DNA from: Bacillota bacterium
GTDB lineage: Bacteria > Bacillota > Clostridia > Lachnospirales > Lachnospiraceae
Assembly (NCBI GenBank): GCA_023387635.1
Contig: JAEWHU010000208.1
Coordinates: 1-16,905, forward strand
Direction of reading: 5' to 3'
Length of the DNA stretch: 16,905 bases
Shown here one piece after another: positions 6,703 through 13,326 of this stretch; positions within the stretch are counted from its first letter, which is position 1; every line of letters begins with the position of its first letter. The notes beneath the pieces are model-generated. The model worked only from the letters and a program-made list of their open reading frames with translations. It had not been told where the DNA came from and did not search any database. A program made the translations under genes and the position numbers.

Positions 6703-6722
6703 CTAAAGGATCGGCGTATAAG
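6693..6722 (+). promoter_or_regulatory. Sigma-E-like promoter of the spoIIIA operon
   Basis: ATATATT (6693-6699; the five 3' bases match KCATATT) and CGTATAAG (6715-6722; compare CATACAAT) are 15 bases apart, within the sigma-E spacing range. It lies 58 bases upstream of spoIIIAA, an operon driven by mother-cell sigma-E in known spore formers. The -10 match is partial, so the exact position is uncertain. Confidence 0.45.
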
Positions 6723-6780
6723 GTAAATGTTACTTACTTATCCTTAATATATTAATGCAACATAGCAGAGGGAGGGAGAG

Positions 6781-7731
6781 ATGAATAAGAAAGAAGAACT
6801 ATTAAAAATATTTTCTTTAAAGTTAAGAACACTTATAGCGAAAGTTAATTTTGATTTTGAATTATTACAAGAAATAAGACTTAGAGTGAATGGGCCATTA
6901 TTAATAATTTATAACAATGAAGAATATTTTGTCACTGCCGAATCTACATTAACAACTAATAATATGAATACATATTGTATTAGCAAAAATGAGATTAGAG
7001 AGACTATGGAATATATTAGTAATTATTCACTATATGCTTTTGAAGAAGAATTAAGACAAGGATTTATAACAATTACTGGTGGACATAGGGTAGGTATTAC
7101 AGGCAAGGCTGTTCTTGAAGATACAAAGATTAAAAGTATTAAGCATATTTCTTTTATTAATATTAGACTATCCCATCAGATAATGGGATGTGCCAACAAA
7201 GTAATGCCATATATTACTGAAGGCAAAGAAGGAGACTGTTATCATACCCTCATTATATCGCCTCCAAGATGTGGCAAAACAACGCTTTTACGTGATGTGA
7301 TTAGACAATTATCTGACGGTGATAAAACGAGACAAGGCATAACAGTAGGAGTTATTGATGAACGTTCTGAAATAGGAGCATGTTATATGGGAGTTCCACA
7401 AAATGAACTAGGAATTCGTACTGATGTACTTGATTGCTGCCCGAAAGCGAAAGGAATGTTAATGCTAATTCGTTCTATGTCGCCAAGAGTAATAGCTGTA
7501 GATGAAGTTGGTTCTAAGGAAGATATAGAAGCAATAGAATACGTTATGAATTGTGGATGTAAATTAATTGCAACCGTTCATGGTAATTCACTTGATGATA
7601 TTAAGAACAAACCAATTCTAGGTACGTTAGTAAAAGAAAAATTGTTTGAAAGGTATATCGTATTAAATAATATAGGTGGAGTTGGTAATATTTCAGAAAT
7701 TTATGACACCATAGGAACAAGGATTTATTAA
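6781..7731 (+). CDS. spoIIIAA: Stage III sporulation protein AA, secretion-type ATPase
   Basis: 316 residues, close to the B. subtilis protein. SpoIIIAA is a cytoplasmic mother-cell ATPase related to the traffic ATPases of type II and IV secretion, and is thought to power the SpoIIIA-SpoIIQ channel that keeps the engulfed forespore active. The Walker A motif is PPRCGKTT (161-168) and Walker B is VIAVDEVG (237-244), with the family segment VIDERSEIGACYMG between them. The N-terminal third has RLRVNGPLLI (33-42) and the TGGHRVGITGK block (99-109) seen throughout the family. A GGGAGGGAG site precedes ATG 6781. It opens the eight-gene operon; spoIIIAB starts 18 bases after it. Confidence 0.97.
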   Translation: MNKKEELLKIFSLKLRTLIAKVNFDFELLQEIRLRVNGPLLIIYNNEEYFVTAESTLTTNNMNTYCISKNEIRETMEYISNYSLYAFEEELRQGFITITGGHRVGITGKAVLEDTKIKSIKHISFINIRLSHQIMGCANKVMPYITEGKEGDCYHTLIISPPRCGKTTLLRDVIRQLSDGDKTRQGITVGVIDERSEIGACYMGVPQNELGIRTDVLDCCPKAKGMLMLIRSMSPRVIAVDEVGSKEDIEAIEYVMNCGCKLIATVHGNSLDDIKNKPILGTLVKEKLFERYIVLNNIGGVGNISEIYDTIGTRIY

Positions 7732-7749
7732 TATGGGAGGAGGGGTTTT

Positions 7750-8274
7750 GTGTTATACATAAAAATAGTTGGATGTATTCTAATTATATGTTCTTGTAGT
7801 GGTATGGGAATGTATTTTAGTAATGAACTTAGAAATAGAATTGGTGATTTAAGGGAATTGAAGAAAATAATTTATCTGTTAAAGGGCGATATTAGATATG
7901 CCCATACGCCATTGCCAGAAGCCGTACAAGCACTATCCATAAGACATGAGGGGAAATATAGAAACTTTTTGAGTGTTATTGCGAAAAGACTTCAAGAACT
8001 TGGAGGAATTTCATTTTATACCATTTGGAAAGAAGCAGTTGATACCGAACTTAACAATACTTCTTTAACGAAAAAAGATTTGAAATCCTTATCCTTATTA
8101 GGGGAGAGTTTAGGTTATCTTGATAAGGATATGCAAATAAACACGCTAGAATTATATCTAGAACAAGTTGAAGCTGAAATTCATGAATTATCCCGTAGTG
8201 TAAAGGAAAAATCATATATGTATAATGCACTTGGTGTTATGGGGGGAATATTTATTATAATAGTTATGGTTTGA
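7750..8274 (+). CDS. spoIIIAB: Stage III sporulation protein AB
   Basis: 174 residues, the usual length. One N-terminal hydrophobic segment (4-22), a long mostly helical middle including LRELKKIIYLLKGDIRYAHTPL and a final hydrophobic segment (161-174). It resembles GspF-like membrane proteins of type II secretion and would sit in the mother-cell membrane beside the SpoIIIAA ATPase. Start is GTG 7750 behind GGAGGAGGGG, with only four bases of spacing. The TGA stop is followed by the 95-base high-GC hairpin island before spoIIIAC, the widest gap inside the operon apart from that near spoIIIAF. Confidence 0.95.
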   Translation: MLYIKIVGCILIICSCSGMGMYFSNELRNRIGDLRELKKIIYLLKGDIRYAHTPLPEAVQALSIRHEGKYRNFLSVIAKRLQELGGISFYTIWKEAVDTELNNTSLTKKDLKSLSLLGESLGYLDKDMQINTLELYLEQVEAEIHELSRSVKEKSYMYNALGVMGGIFIIIVMV

Positions 8275-8369
8275 GCAAAGTAGCTAAGGTCAGAACGCTG
8301 ACCATGCGGACCTGGAATATCCGCTTTGGCACCACACAATATGTAATTACTATGGACAAGGAGGATGGC
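8275..8369 (+). other. High-GC hairpin island between spoIIIAB and spoIIIAC
   Basis: By hand count 8275-8337 holds 34 G/C in 63 bases (54 percent), far above its neighbours. It contains GGTCAG-AACG-CTGACC (8288-8303), a perfect 6-bp stem with a four-base loop, and GCGGA/TCCGC (8306-8310 with 8320-8324). The frame to spoIIIAC is open through it, but a strong ribosome binding site lies at its end, so I read it as non-coding. It may slow ribosomes or RNases, or adjust the ratio of the genes on either side. Confidence 0.5.
8358..8364 (+). promoter_or_regulatory. Ribosome binding site that fixes the spoIIIAC start
   Basis: AAGGAGG lies five bases before ATG 8370. It shows that the open frame extending upstream to TTG 8271 (33 more residues) is not the coding start. 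Confidence 0.8.
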
Positions 8370-8564
8370 ATGAGTATCACCATAATATTTAGAATCGCAT
8401 TAGTTGGCATACTGGTCACTATGTTAAATCAGATATTAAAGCAATCAGGGCGTGAGGAAATTGCATTTTTAACAACTTTATCTGGTTGGATCTTAGTTAT
8501 TTTATGGGTTCTACCCTACATAACGCAACTGTTTGATGTGATTGAAAAACTATTCGCTTTTTAG
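8370..8564 (+). CDS. spoIIIAC: Stage III sporulation protein AC
   Basis: 64 residues, matching the short family length. Two membrane segments are visible (about 4-21 and 33-52), joined by the conserved loop NQILKQSGREEIAFLTTLSG. SpoIIIAC and SpoIIIAD are related small integral membrane proteins, proposed to form the membrane export part of the channel. Residues 1-9 (MSITIIFRI) match the typical start of the family, which supports ATG 8370 over the longer frame. spoIIIAD starts 15 bases after the stop. Confidence 0.95.
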   Translation: MSITIIFRIALVGILVTMLNQILKQSGREEIAFLTTLSGWILVILWVLPYITQLFDVIEKLFAF

Positions 8565-8579
8565 AAAGGCAAGGTTAAA

Positions 8580-8963
8580 ATGATTCAAATAGCACTGATT
8601 GGTATTGGAGTAGTATTACTAGCTACATTATTTAAAAGTAACAAATCAGAATTTGCGATATTTGTAAGTTTTATTGGTTGTGTTGTTATTTGTCTTTTAA
8701 GTATTGGTAAGCTTGAGATAATTATAAATACTATAAAAAAAATACAAAGTTACATAAACCTAAACCCAACTTATATCAATATATTAATAAAAATAATTGG
8801 GATAACCTATGTATCAGAATTTTCCTCAAGCATATGCAAAGATTCTGGTTATACAGCAGTAGCAAATCAAATTGAATTAGTTGGAAAGCTTACCATATTA
8901 GCAACTGGAATGCCCATATTATTAGCATTACTAGACACTATAAACACATTTTTAACTGCGTAG
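8580..8963 (+). CDS. spoIIIAD: Stage III sporulation protein AD
   Basis: 127 residues, near the family length. Hydrophobic segments at about 3-18, 25-42, a middle one around 66-78 and a C-terminal one around 103-122 make it an integral membrane protein. YINILIKIIGITYVSEFSSS followed by ICKDSGYTAVANQIELVGK is the best conserved stretch of the family and resembles SpoIIIAC. It would act with SpoIIIAC in the mother-cell membrane as part of the channel base. The ribosome binding site (AAAGGCAAGG) is modest, perhaps balanced by closeness to spoIIIAC. spoIIIAE begins 43 bases downstream. Confidence 0.95.
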   Translation: MIQIALIGIGVVLLATLFKSNKSEFAIFVSFIGCVVICLLSIGKLEIIINTIKKIQSYINLNPTYINILIKIIGITYVSEFSSSICKDSGYTAVANQIELVGKLTILATGMPILLALLDTINTFLTA

Positions 8964-9006
8964 ATGAATTGGTACTAAGGGAAAAAAATGATATAGGGGG
9001 ACTGGT

Positions 9007-10197
9007 ATGGATAAGAAAATTGACCAAACATTAGCAGAGAAAATAAACAAAGATGTAAAAATTAGAAAATATGTAAAATATATTTTATTTATAAGCTTAG
9101 CTCTCTTTTTGTTCCTACCATGTAAAAAGGTTTATGCCTTAAACCTTCCAGAAAGTGAGAGTATGGACTTAAATTATGATGATATACAAAAAGTTATCGA
9201 TGATGTTTTAAGTTCTAATAATAAGATAAGTTTTGAAGATTATGTTAAGAGTTTATTTAGTGGTGATAAAAAAATATCTTTTTCATCCATATTAGGAGAT
9301 ATAAAGACTGGTGTTATAAATGAAATTAAATCTAATGTTGGCATATTAACTAGTCTTATATCAATTGCAATAATCGCAGCTATATTTACTAATTTTTCAT
9401 ATGCTTTTCAAAATAATCAAGTAGCAGAAACAAGTTTCTATGTAACATATTTATTATTGTTTAGTGTCATAACGTCCTCGTTTATCGCGGTTTCTAATAT
9501 AGCAGCACAGACGATATCAGCGGTACTTAGTTTTATGAAGGCACTGGTTCCTACCTATTTTATGGCAGTGGCGTTTAGTTCAAGTGCAGGAACATCAGCG
9601 GTATATTACCAATCAACTTTATTTCTAATTACTTTTGTGGATATGCTTTTAATAAAGTTAGTTATCCCTCTTATTAATATCTATTTAATAGTAACTATGG
9701 CTAATAATCTTTCGAAAGATGATTTGTTATCAAAATTAAGTGATTTAATAATATTAATAACAAAATGGTTATTAAAAACCATGTTAGCAGTAGTAGTTGG
9801 ATTTAACTCTTTGCAGGGCCTTATATTACCAGTGGCAGACAAAGTGAAACGTTCTGCTTTATTAAAAGCAGCAGGCGCAATACCAGGTGTAGGAGATATT
9901 TTAGGAAGTATTACAGAAAGTGTTCTTGGAGCGGGAGTTTTACTTAAGAATGTTATTGGTGTAGCAGGAGTAGTAGTAGTTATAAGTATATGTGCAGTGC
10001 CTCTGATTAAGTTGGCAGTAACTGCGATTATCTACAGGATAAGCGCAGCAGCGGTTCAACCAATATCGGACAAGCGAATGTTAAATTGTGTTACAGCAGC
10101 AGCAGAAGCTGCAGGATTATTATTACAAACGGTTATAGTAGGAGCTGTCTTATTTTTATTTACAATAACAATAGTAGCAGCGACTACAACAAGATAA
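9007..10197 (+). CDS. spoIIIAE: Stage III sporulation protein AE
   Basis: 396 residues, the usual size. Residues 22-44 look like a signal peptide (basic stretch, hydrophobic core, VYA at 42-44 before the likely cut). A short soluble part (45-110) is followed by several membrane segments, among them the alanine- and valine-rich SAAAVQPISDKRMLNCVTAA region. SpoIIIAE is the large polytopic component of the SpoIIIA complex in the mother-cell membrane, proposed to belong with the export apparatus. GGGGG lies six bases before ATG 9007. No oddities of length or frame. Confidence 0.95.
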   Translation: MDKKIDQTLAEKINKDVKIRKYVKYILFISLALFLFLPCKKVYALNLPESESMDLNYDDIQKVIDDVLSSNNKISFEDYVKSLFSGDKKISFSSILGDIKTGVINEIKSNVGILTSLISIAIIAAIFTNFSYAFQNNQVAETSFYVTYLLLFSVITSSFIAVSNIAAQTISAVLSFMKALVPTYFMAVAFSSSAGTSAVYYQSTLFLITFVDMLLIKLVIPLINIYLIVTMANNLSKDDLLSKLSDLIILITKWLLKTMLAVVVGFNSLQGLILPVADKVKRSALLKAAGAIPGVGDILGSITESVLGAGVLLKNVIGVAGVVVVISICAVPLIKLAVTAIIYRISAAAVQPISDKRMLNCVTAAAEAAGLLLQTVIVGAVLFLFTITIVAATTTR

Positions 10198-10252
10198 GAA
10201 GAATGCTGATAGGAGATTAGTGTGAAAATTAAGTTTTTTCATAGGTCAGAAT

Positions 10253-10256
10253 GGAG
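10253..10256 (+). promoter_or_regulatory. Ribosome binding site that decides the spoIIIAF start
   Basis: GGAG six bases before ATG 10263. An in-frame ATG at 10251 has only a weak AGGTC upstream and overlaps this site, so 10263 is preferred. Confidence 0.6.
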
Positions 10257-10262
10257 ATTAAG

Positions 10263-10889
10263 ATGCTTGATTTGATATATGATTGGATTAAAAACATAAT
10301 AATTTATTTGGTCTTAACTACCATAATCACTAATTTGTTAGGTAAGAGTGCATATAAAAAATATGTGAATCTAATAACAGGAATTATTTTGCTAATTTTA
10401 GTGATTTCTCCATTGTTTAAACTATTTAATCTTGAAGATAGTCTAGATTATTTTTTTTCAGCGAATAATCTTTTAGCAGAATCAAAGGATATTAATATAA
10501 AGTTTGATGATATGGAGGATAAGAAGAAAGAGACAATAATCCTAGCGTATAAAGAAAAGATTAAAACACAGATAGAGACCATATTAGAAAGTGAAAATTT
10601 ATATATAAATAGTATTGTTTTAACCATTGATGAAGAGAATGATAGTTTGACTTACGGACAGATTAATGCATTAGATATAATAGCAAGTTATATTAGAGTG
10701 AAAGATGATGTTGATTCAAAAAAAATAGATAAGATTAATATAGGTAAAATTAAAATAGGTGATAATAATGAGTCTGATGAGACAAATGTGCGTGAAATCC
10801 TAACTCCAAGCGAAATAAATGTAAAAAAACGATTGTCAGACTTCTATAATATGAACCCCGATAATATAAATATTAGTATACAGGAATAA
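10263..10889 (+). CDS. spoIIIAF: Stage III sporulation protein AF
   Basis: 208 residues from ATG 10263 (212 from ATG 10251). Two N-terminal membrane segments (about 10-26 and 35-53) surround KSAYKKYVNLITGIIL, the conserved family stretch. The rest is a soluble domain rich in Asp, Lys and Asn that should lie in the space between mother cell and forespore. SpoIIIAF has a ring-building type fold in B. subtilis and may assemble with SpoIIIAG. The 65 bases upstream hold a possible 17-codon frame with a better ribosome binding site (GTG 10222). It ends 32 bases before spoIIIAG. Confidence 0.93.
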   Translation: MLDLIYDWIKNIIIYLVLTTIITNLLGKSAYKKYVNLITGIILLILVISPLFKLFNLEDSLDYFFSANNLLAESKDINIKFDDMEDKKKETIILAYKEKIKTQIETILESENLYINSIVLTIDEENDSLTYGQINALDIIASYIRVKDDVDSKKIDKINIGKIKIGDNNESDETNVREILTPSEINVKKRLSDFYNMNPDNINISIQE

Positions 10890-10921
10890 CTTATTCCTGT
10901 TGATACGGTCTAGGAGAGGTT

Positions 10922-11527
10922 ATGGGAAATGAAAAGGAAAAAAAGAAGCTTAGTATAAAGGAAATAGGGCCTAGCAAACTAGTAATTATCTTACTTGTAG
11001 GTATATTTTTAATTGTATTATCGTTTCTTGATTTGCGCTCATCAAGTGAAACTTCAAAGGATAATTCCACGAGTAGTAATTATAATAAAGTTGATAATAT
11101 AAATCAAGATACTAACAATACTGATGCAAGCTATATAGAAACCATAGAAAAACGTTTAGAGGAAGTTTTGAGTAAGGTGGAAGGCATTGGTGGTGTAGAA
11201 GTTATGATTACACTAAAAGGTTCGAAAGAAGTAGTAACACTAAAAGATAGTCCATATACACAAGAAAGCGTAAATGTAGATGATGGGGAGGGTGGAAGTG
11301 AACTTAGCAGTAAAATAGATAAGGGTGATAGTACAGTTATAGTTAATAGTGGTAATGGTGAAAATATGCCTTACGTCATAAAAGAAATAGAACCAGAAGT
11401 CTCTGGAGTGGTTGTGATTGCACAAGGTGGAGATAATGGTCTAATAAAAACTGAAATCACAGAGGCAGTTCAGGTATTATTTAACATACCTGTGCATAAA
11501 ATTAAAGTTATGAAGATGAATAAATAA
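10922..11527 (+). CDS. spoIIIAG: Stage III sporulation protein AG
   Basis: 201 residues, a little shorter than the B. subtilis protein. One membrane segment (20-37) follows a basic cytoplasmic end; then a Ser/Asn/Asp-rich linker (38-74). The ring-building domain starts with TIEKRLEEVLSKVEGIGGVEVMIT and, after an inserted beta-rich part (about 103-148), ends with KTEITEAVQVLFNIPVHKIKVMKM. SpoIIIAG forms a large ring in the space between the two membranes, similar to secretin and type III secretion rings. CTAGGAGAGG lies just before ATG 10922. The spoIIIAH start is 19 bases after the stop. Confidence 0.96.
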   Translation: MGNEKEKKKLSIKEIGPSKLVIILLVGIFLIVLSFLDLRSSSETSKDNSTSSNYNKVDNINQDTNNTDASYIETIEKRLEEVLSKVEGIGGVEVMITLKGSKEVVTLKDSPYTQESVNVDDGEGGSELSSKIDKGDSTVIVNSGNGENMPYVIKEIEPEVSGVVVIAQGGDNGLIKTEITEAVQVLFNIPVHKIKVMKMNK

Positions 11528-11545
11528 TATTATAAGGAGGCTTGT

Positions 11546-12322
11546 ATGAAGAACATTTTTAAAAAGAACCAGATTATTATTACAGCACTCGCCATCATGA
11601 TAATCATAGCGGGATACTTGAATTTTATGGAAAAAAAGGATTCTAAGGATGTAGGTAATTCATTGGATTATGATAATACATATGTTGATGATGATATAAC
11701 AGATGGAGATATGGTATCTAAGGTAGGTTCTGATTTACTAACAGTTGATGAAACAAAAACTGACACCGAGGTAGCTGATGAAGCAAAGCCAGGTACCGAA
11801 GTTACTGATGGAACAGACGATGTAGCTGGGGATGAGACAGAAGACGTAGCAGATATATCTGATGAAGATATACAGATTCCTGTTACTGATAATGGTGAAG
11901 TAGAAGTTGAAGATACTGAAACAAGTGCGCCAGGTGAAGCTATATTAGTAAGTACAACATTGAATGAGAATTATTTTGCATCATCAAAACTTACAAGAGA
12001 ACAAATAAGAGCAGCCAATAAAGAAAGATTTATGGAAATTATTGATAATGTAAATTTAGATGCAGATTCTAAGGCAGCAGCAGCTGCTGGTTTGTTAAAT
12101 TTGGCAACCATGGCTGAAAATGAGAATGAGATCGAAATTTTATTAGTAGCAAAAGGCTATAGTGATGCTATTGTAACCATATCTGAGGATAACGTAGATG
12201 TTATCGTTAATTTAGCATCAATCACAGAACAAGATGCAGCTAAAATTGAAGATATTGTTAAGAGAAAAACAGGTGTAAAATCTTCTGAAATCCATATTTC
12301 CCCAGTGGTGATTGGTGAATAA
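11546..12322 (+). CDS. spoIIIAH: Stage III sporulation protein AH, SpoIIQ partner
   Basis: 258 residues, longer than the roughly 220 of B. subtilis. One membrane segment (9-25) is followed by a long acidic linker (about 30-132), very rich in Asp, Glu, Thr and Val, with imperfect repeats such as TEVADEAKPG and TEVTDGTDD. The C-terminal domain (about 140-258) carries SSKLTREQIRAANKERFMEI and a final EDIVKRKTGVKSSEIHISPV, the EscJ/PrgK-like ring domain that binds the forespore protein SpoIIQ across the intermembrane space. AAGGAGG precedes ATG 11546. The extra length lies in the acidic linker. It is the last gene of the operon and is followed by a long hairpin. Confidence 0.95.
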   Translation: MKNIFKKNQIIITALAIMIIIAGYLNFMEKKDSKDVGNSLDYDNTYVDDDITDGDMVSKVGSDLLTVDETKTDTEVADEAKPGTEVTDGTDDVAGDETEDVADISDEDIQIPVTDNGEVEVEDTETSAPGEAILVSTTLNENYFASSKLTREQIRAANKERFMEIIDNVNLDADSKAAAAAGLLNLATMAENENEIEILLVAKGYSDAIVTISEDNVDVIVNLASITEQDAAKIEDIVKRKTGVKSSEIHISPVVIGE

Positions 12323-12323
12323 T

Positions 12324-12447
12324 TATACAAAACAAAGGAACTGTTTGAATATATTTCTTACTATATTTTTATCGTCAAAGTCATTATGATATAGTGATGA
12401 TTTTATTAGTAAATATATAAAAGCAGTTCCTTTCTTGTATATTTTTC
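12324..12447 (+). terminator. Long imperfect hairpin ending the spoIIIA operon
   Basis: Starts two bases after the spoIIIAH stop. TATACAA...AAAGGAACTG (12324-12343) pairs with CAGTTCCTTT..TTGTATA (12424-12441), and imperfect pairing continues inward through A/T-rich sequence to a tip near 12383. TTTTTCTT follows. The stem of some 118 bases is much longer than a normal terminator, so this may be a small inverted-repeat element reused as a terminator. Confidence 0.75.
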
Positions 12448-12566
12448 TTAAAAGTCTATATTCTCATCCTTTTTGAAAATGTATTATTTAGTATTTTTTA
12501 ATATAAATAGGTAAAAAGTATGAAGAAGTAAAACTATGGAGATAATAAAAATATGCATAAAATGGT
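12448..12566. other. A/T-rich stretch with no recognised feature
   Basis: Together with the hairpin before it and the promoter and leader after it this makes a 335-base gap between spoIIIAH and yqhY. In this part I see no start codon with a ribosome binding site and a frame of useful length, and no clear repeat. Confidence 0.5.
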
Positions 12567-12594
12567 TTGCAAATGACTTTAAGTCTGATATAAT
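12567..12594 (+). promoter_or_regulatory. Sigma-A type promoter of the yqhY-nusB cluster
   Basis: TTGCAA (12567-12572) and a perfect TATAAT (12589-12594), 16 bases apart, with TG at 12586-12587 as an extended -10. It lies 63 bases before the GTG start and shows that the housekeeping cluster has vegetative expression separate from spoIIIA. Confidence 0.75.
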
Positions 12595-12657
12595 GTGGTT
12601 ATAGTTTATTTGGGACACAGTGTATTAAGAATGTGTAAATCTTAGGAGGTAAGAACA

Positions 12658-13047
12658 GTGGCGAAAGAACAAGATAAAAGAAATACTTATCAAATAAATG
12701 CAGATAGCAAAGTTGGAGATGTACAAATAGCAGATGAAGTTGTTGCAACGATTGCAGCATTAGCTGCAACTGAGGTAGAAGGCGTTGCTTCTATGTCAAG
12801 TAACATTACCAACGAATTAGTAAGTAAGCTTGGTATGAAGAATTTATCAAAAGGTGTTAAAATTGAAGTGATAGAAGATACAGTTTCAGTTGATTTATCA
12901 TTAACTCTTGATTATGGATATAGTATTCCAAAAACTTCAAGTCAAGTTCAAGAAAAGGTTAAAGCAGCGATTGAGAATATGACTGGTTTAACCGTATTAG
13001 AAGTAAACATTCGTATATCTGGTGTAAATATAGACCGAATTAAATAA
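12658..13047 (+). CDS. yqhY: Asp23/Gls24 family envelope stress protein (YqhY type)
   Basis: 129 residues, an Asp23/YloU domain over nearly the full length: GDVQIADEVVATIAALAATEVEGVASM (split across 20-46), then VKIEVIEDTVSVDLSLTLDYGYSIP (67-91) and VQEKVKAAIENMTGLTVLEVNIRISGVNI at the end. Members are small cytoplasmic proteins, some held at the membrane by AmaP, linked to envelope or lipid stress. The symbol is taken from position: in B. subtilis yqhY lies between accC and nusB, and here it directly precedes nusB, though accBC is absent. Start is GTG 12658 behind TTAGGAGG. Exact function is not known. Confidence 0.88.
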   Translation: MAKEQDKRNTYQINADSKVGDVQIADEVVATIAALAATEVEGVASMSSNITNELVSKLGMKNLSKGVKIEVIEDTVSVDLSLTLDYGYSIPKTSSQVQEKVKAAIENMTGLTVLEVNIRISGVNIDRIK

Positions 13048-13074
13048 TAAGATTAAGGTAGTGTGCGAACCTAT

Positions 13075-13187
13075 GAGCCTGTCCCAATCCTCATTCATTT
13101 TACTAGTATGAGTACAGGTTTGATATATTGCTAATATCAAGCCTGTTCCATGACTTTGTAATATATTGAGAATAGGACAGGCTCTTT
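13075..13187 (+). terminator. Nested double hairpin after yqhY, probable terminator
   Basis: Outer arms GAGCCTGTCC (13075-13084) and GGACAGGCTC (13175-13184) are perfect. Inside, 13114-13126 pairs with 13134-13146 as a 13-bp stem (one G-T pair) and seven-base loop. A short TTT follows, weak for a terminator. AGCCTGT also occurs at the end of the inner right arm (13140-13146), so two side-by-side hairpins can form instead of the nested one. Confidence 0.55.
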
Positions 13188-13310
13188 AGTGTGGTTGTAC
13201 AATAAGGGAAGGTTGAAAGAAAATCAAGATTAATGAAAGGATGCCACACTGTGATTCTTTCAACCTGTTTTGATTGTGGCAAATATTACATCTGCTAGCA
13301 GATGTGATAT
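13188..13310 (+). other. Hairpin-rich leader upstream of nusB
   Basis: Three structures lie in sequence: AGTGTGG (13188-13194) with CCACACT (13244-13250); GGTTGAAAGAAAATCA (13211-13226) with TGATTCTTTCAACC (13252-13265, two-base bulge); and a hairpin 13283-13310 around the perfect palindrome ACATCTGCTAGCAGATGT (13288-13305). TGCCAC (13242-13247) can also pair with GTGGCA (13276-13281), competing with the first. The last hairpin ends 16 bases before the nusB ATG. No protein or tRNA is visible. Confidence 0.55.
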
Positions 13311-13326
13311 GCAATGGGTATAAAAC

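Noticed and set aside
8271..8369. A longer spoIIIAC start at TTG 8271 overlapping the spoIIIAB stop
   Set aside because: AAGGAGG lies five bases before ATG 8370, the product from there has the family length of 64, and the extra 33 residues come from the high-GC hairpin island.
11240..11425. Minus-strand open frame of 61 codons inside spoIIIAG
   Set aside because: Antisense to the ring-building domain; no ribosome binding site or family match.
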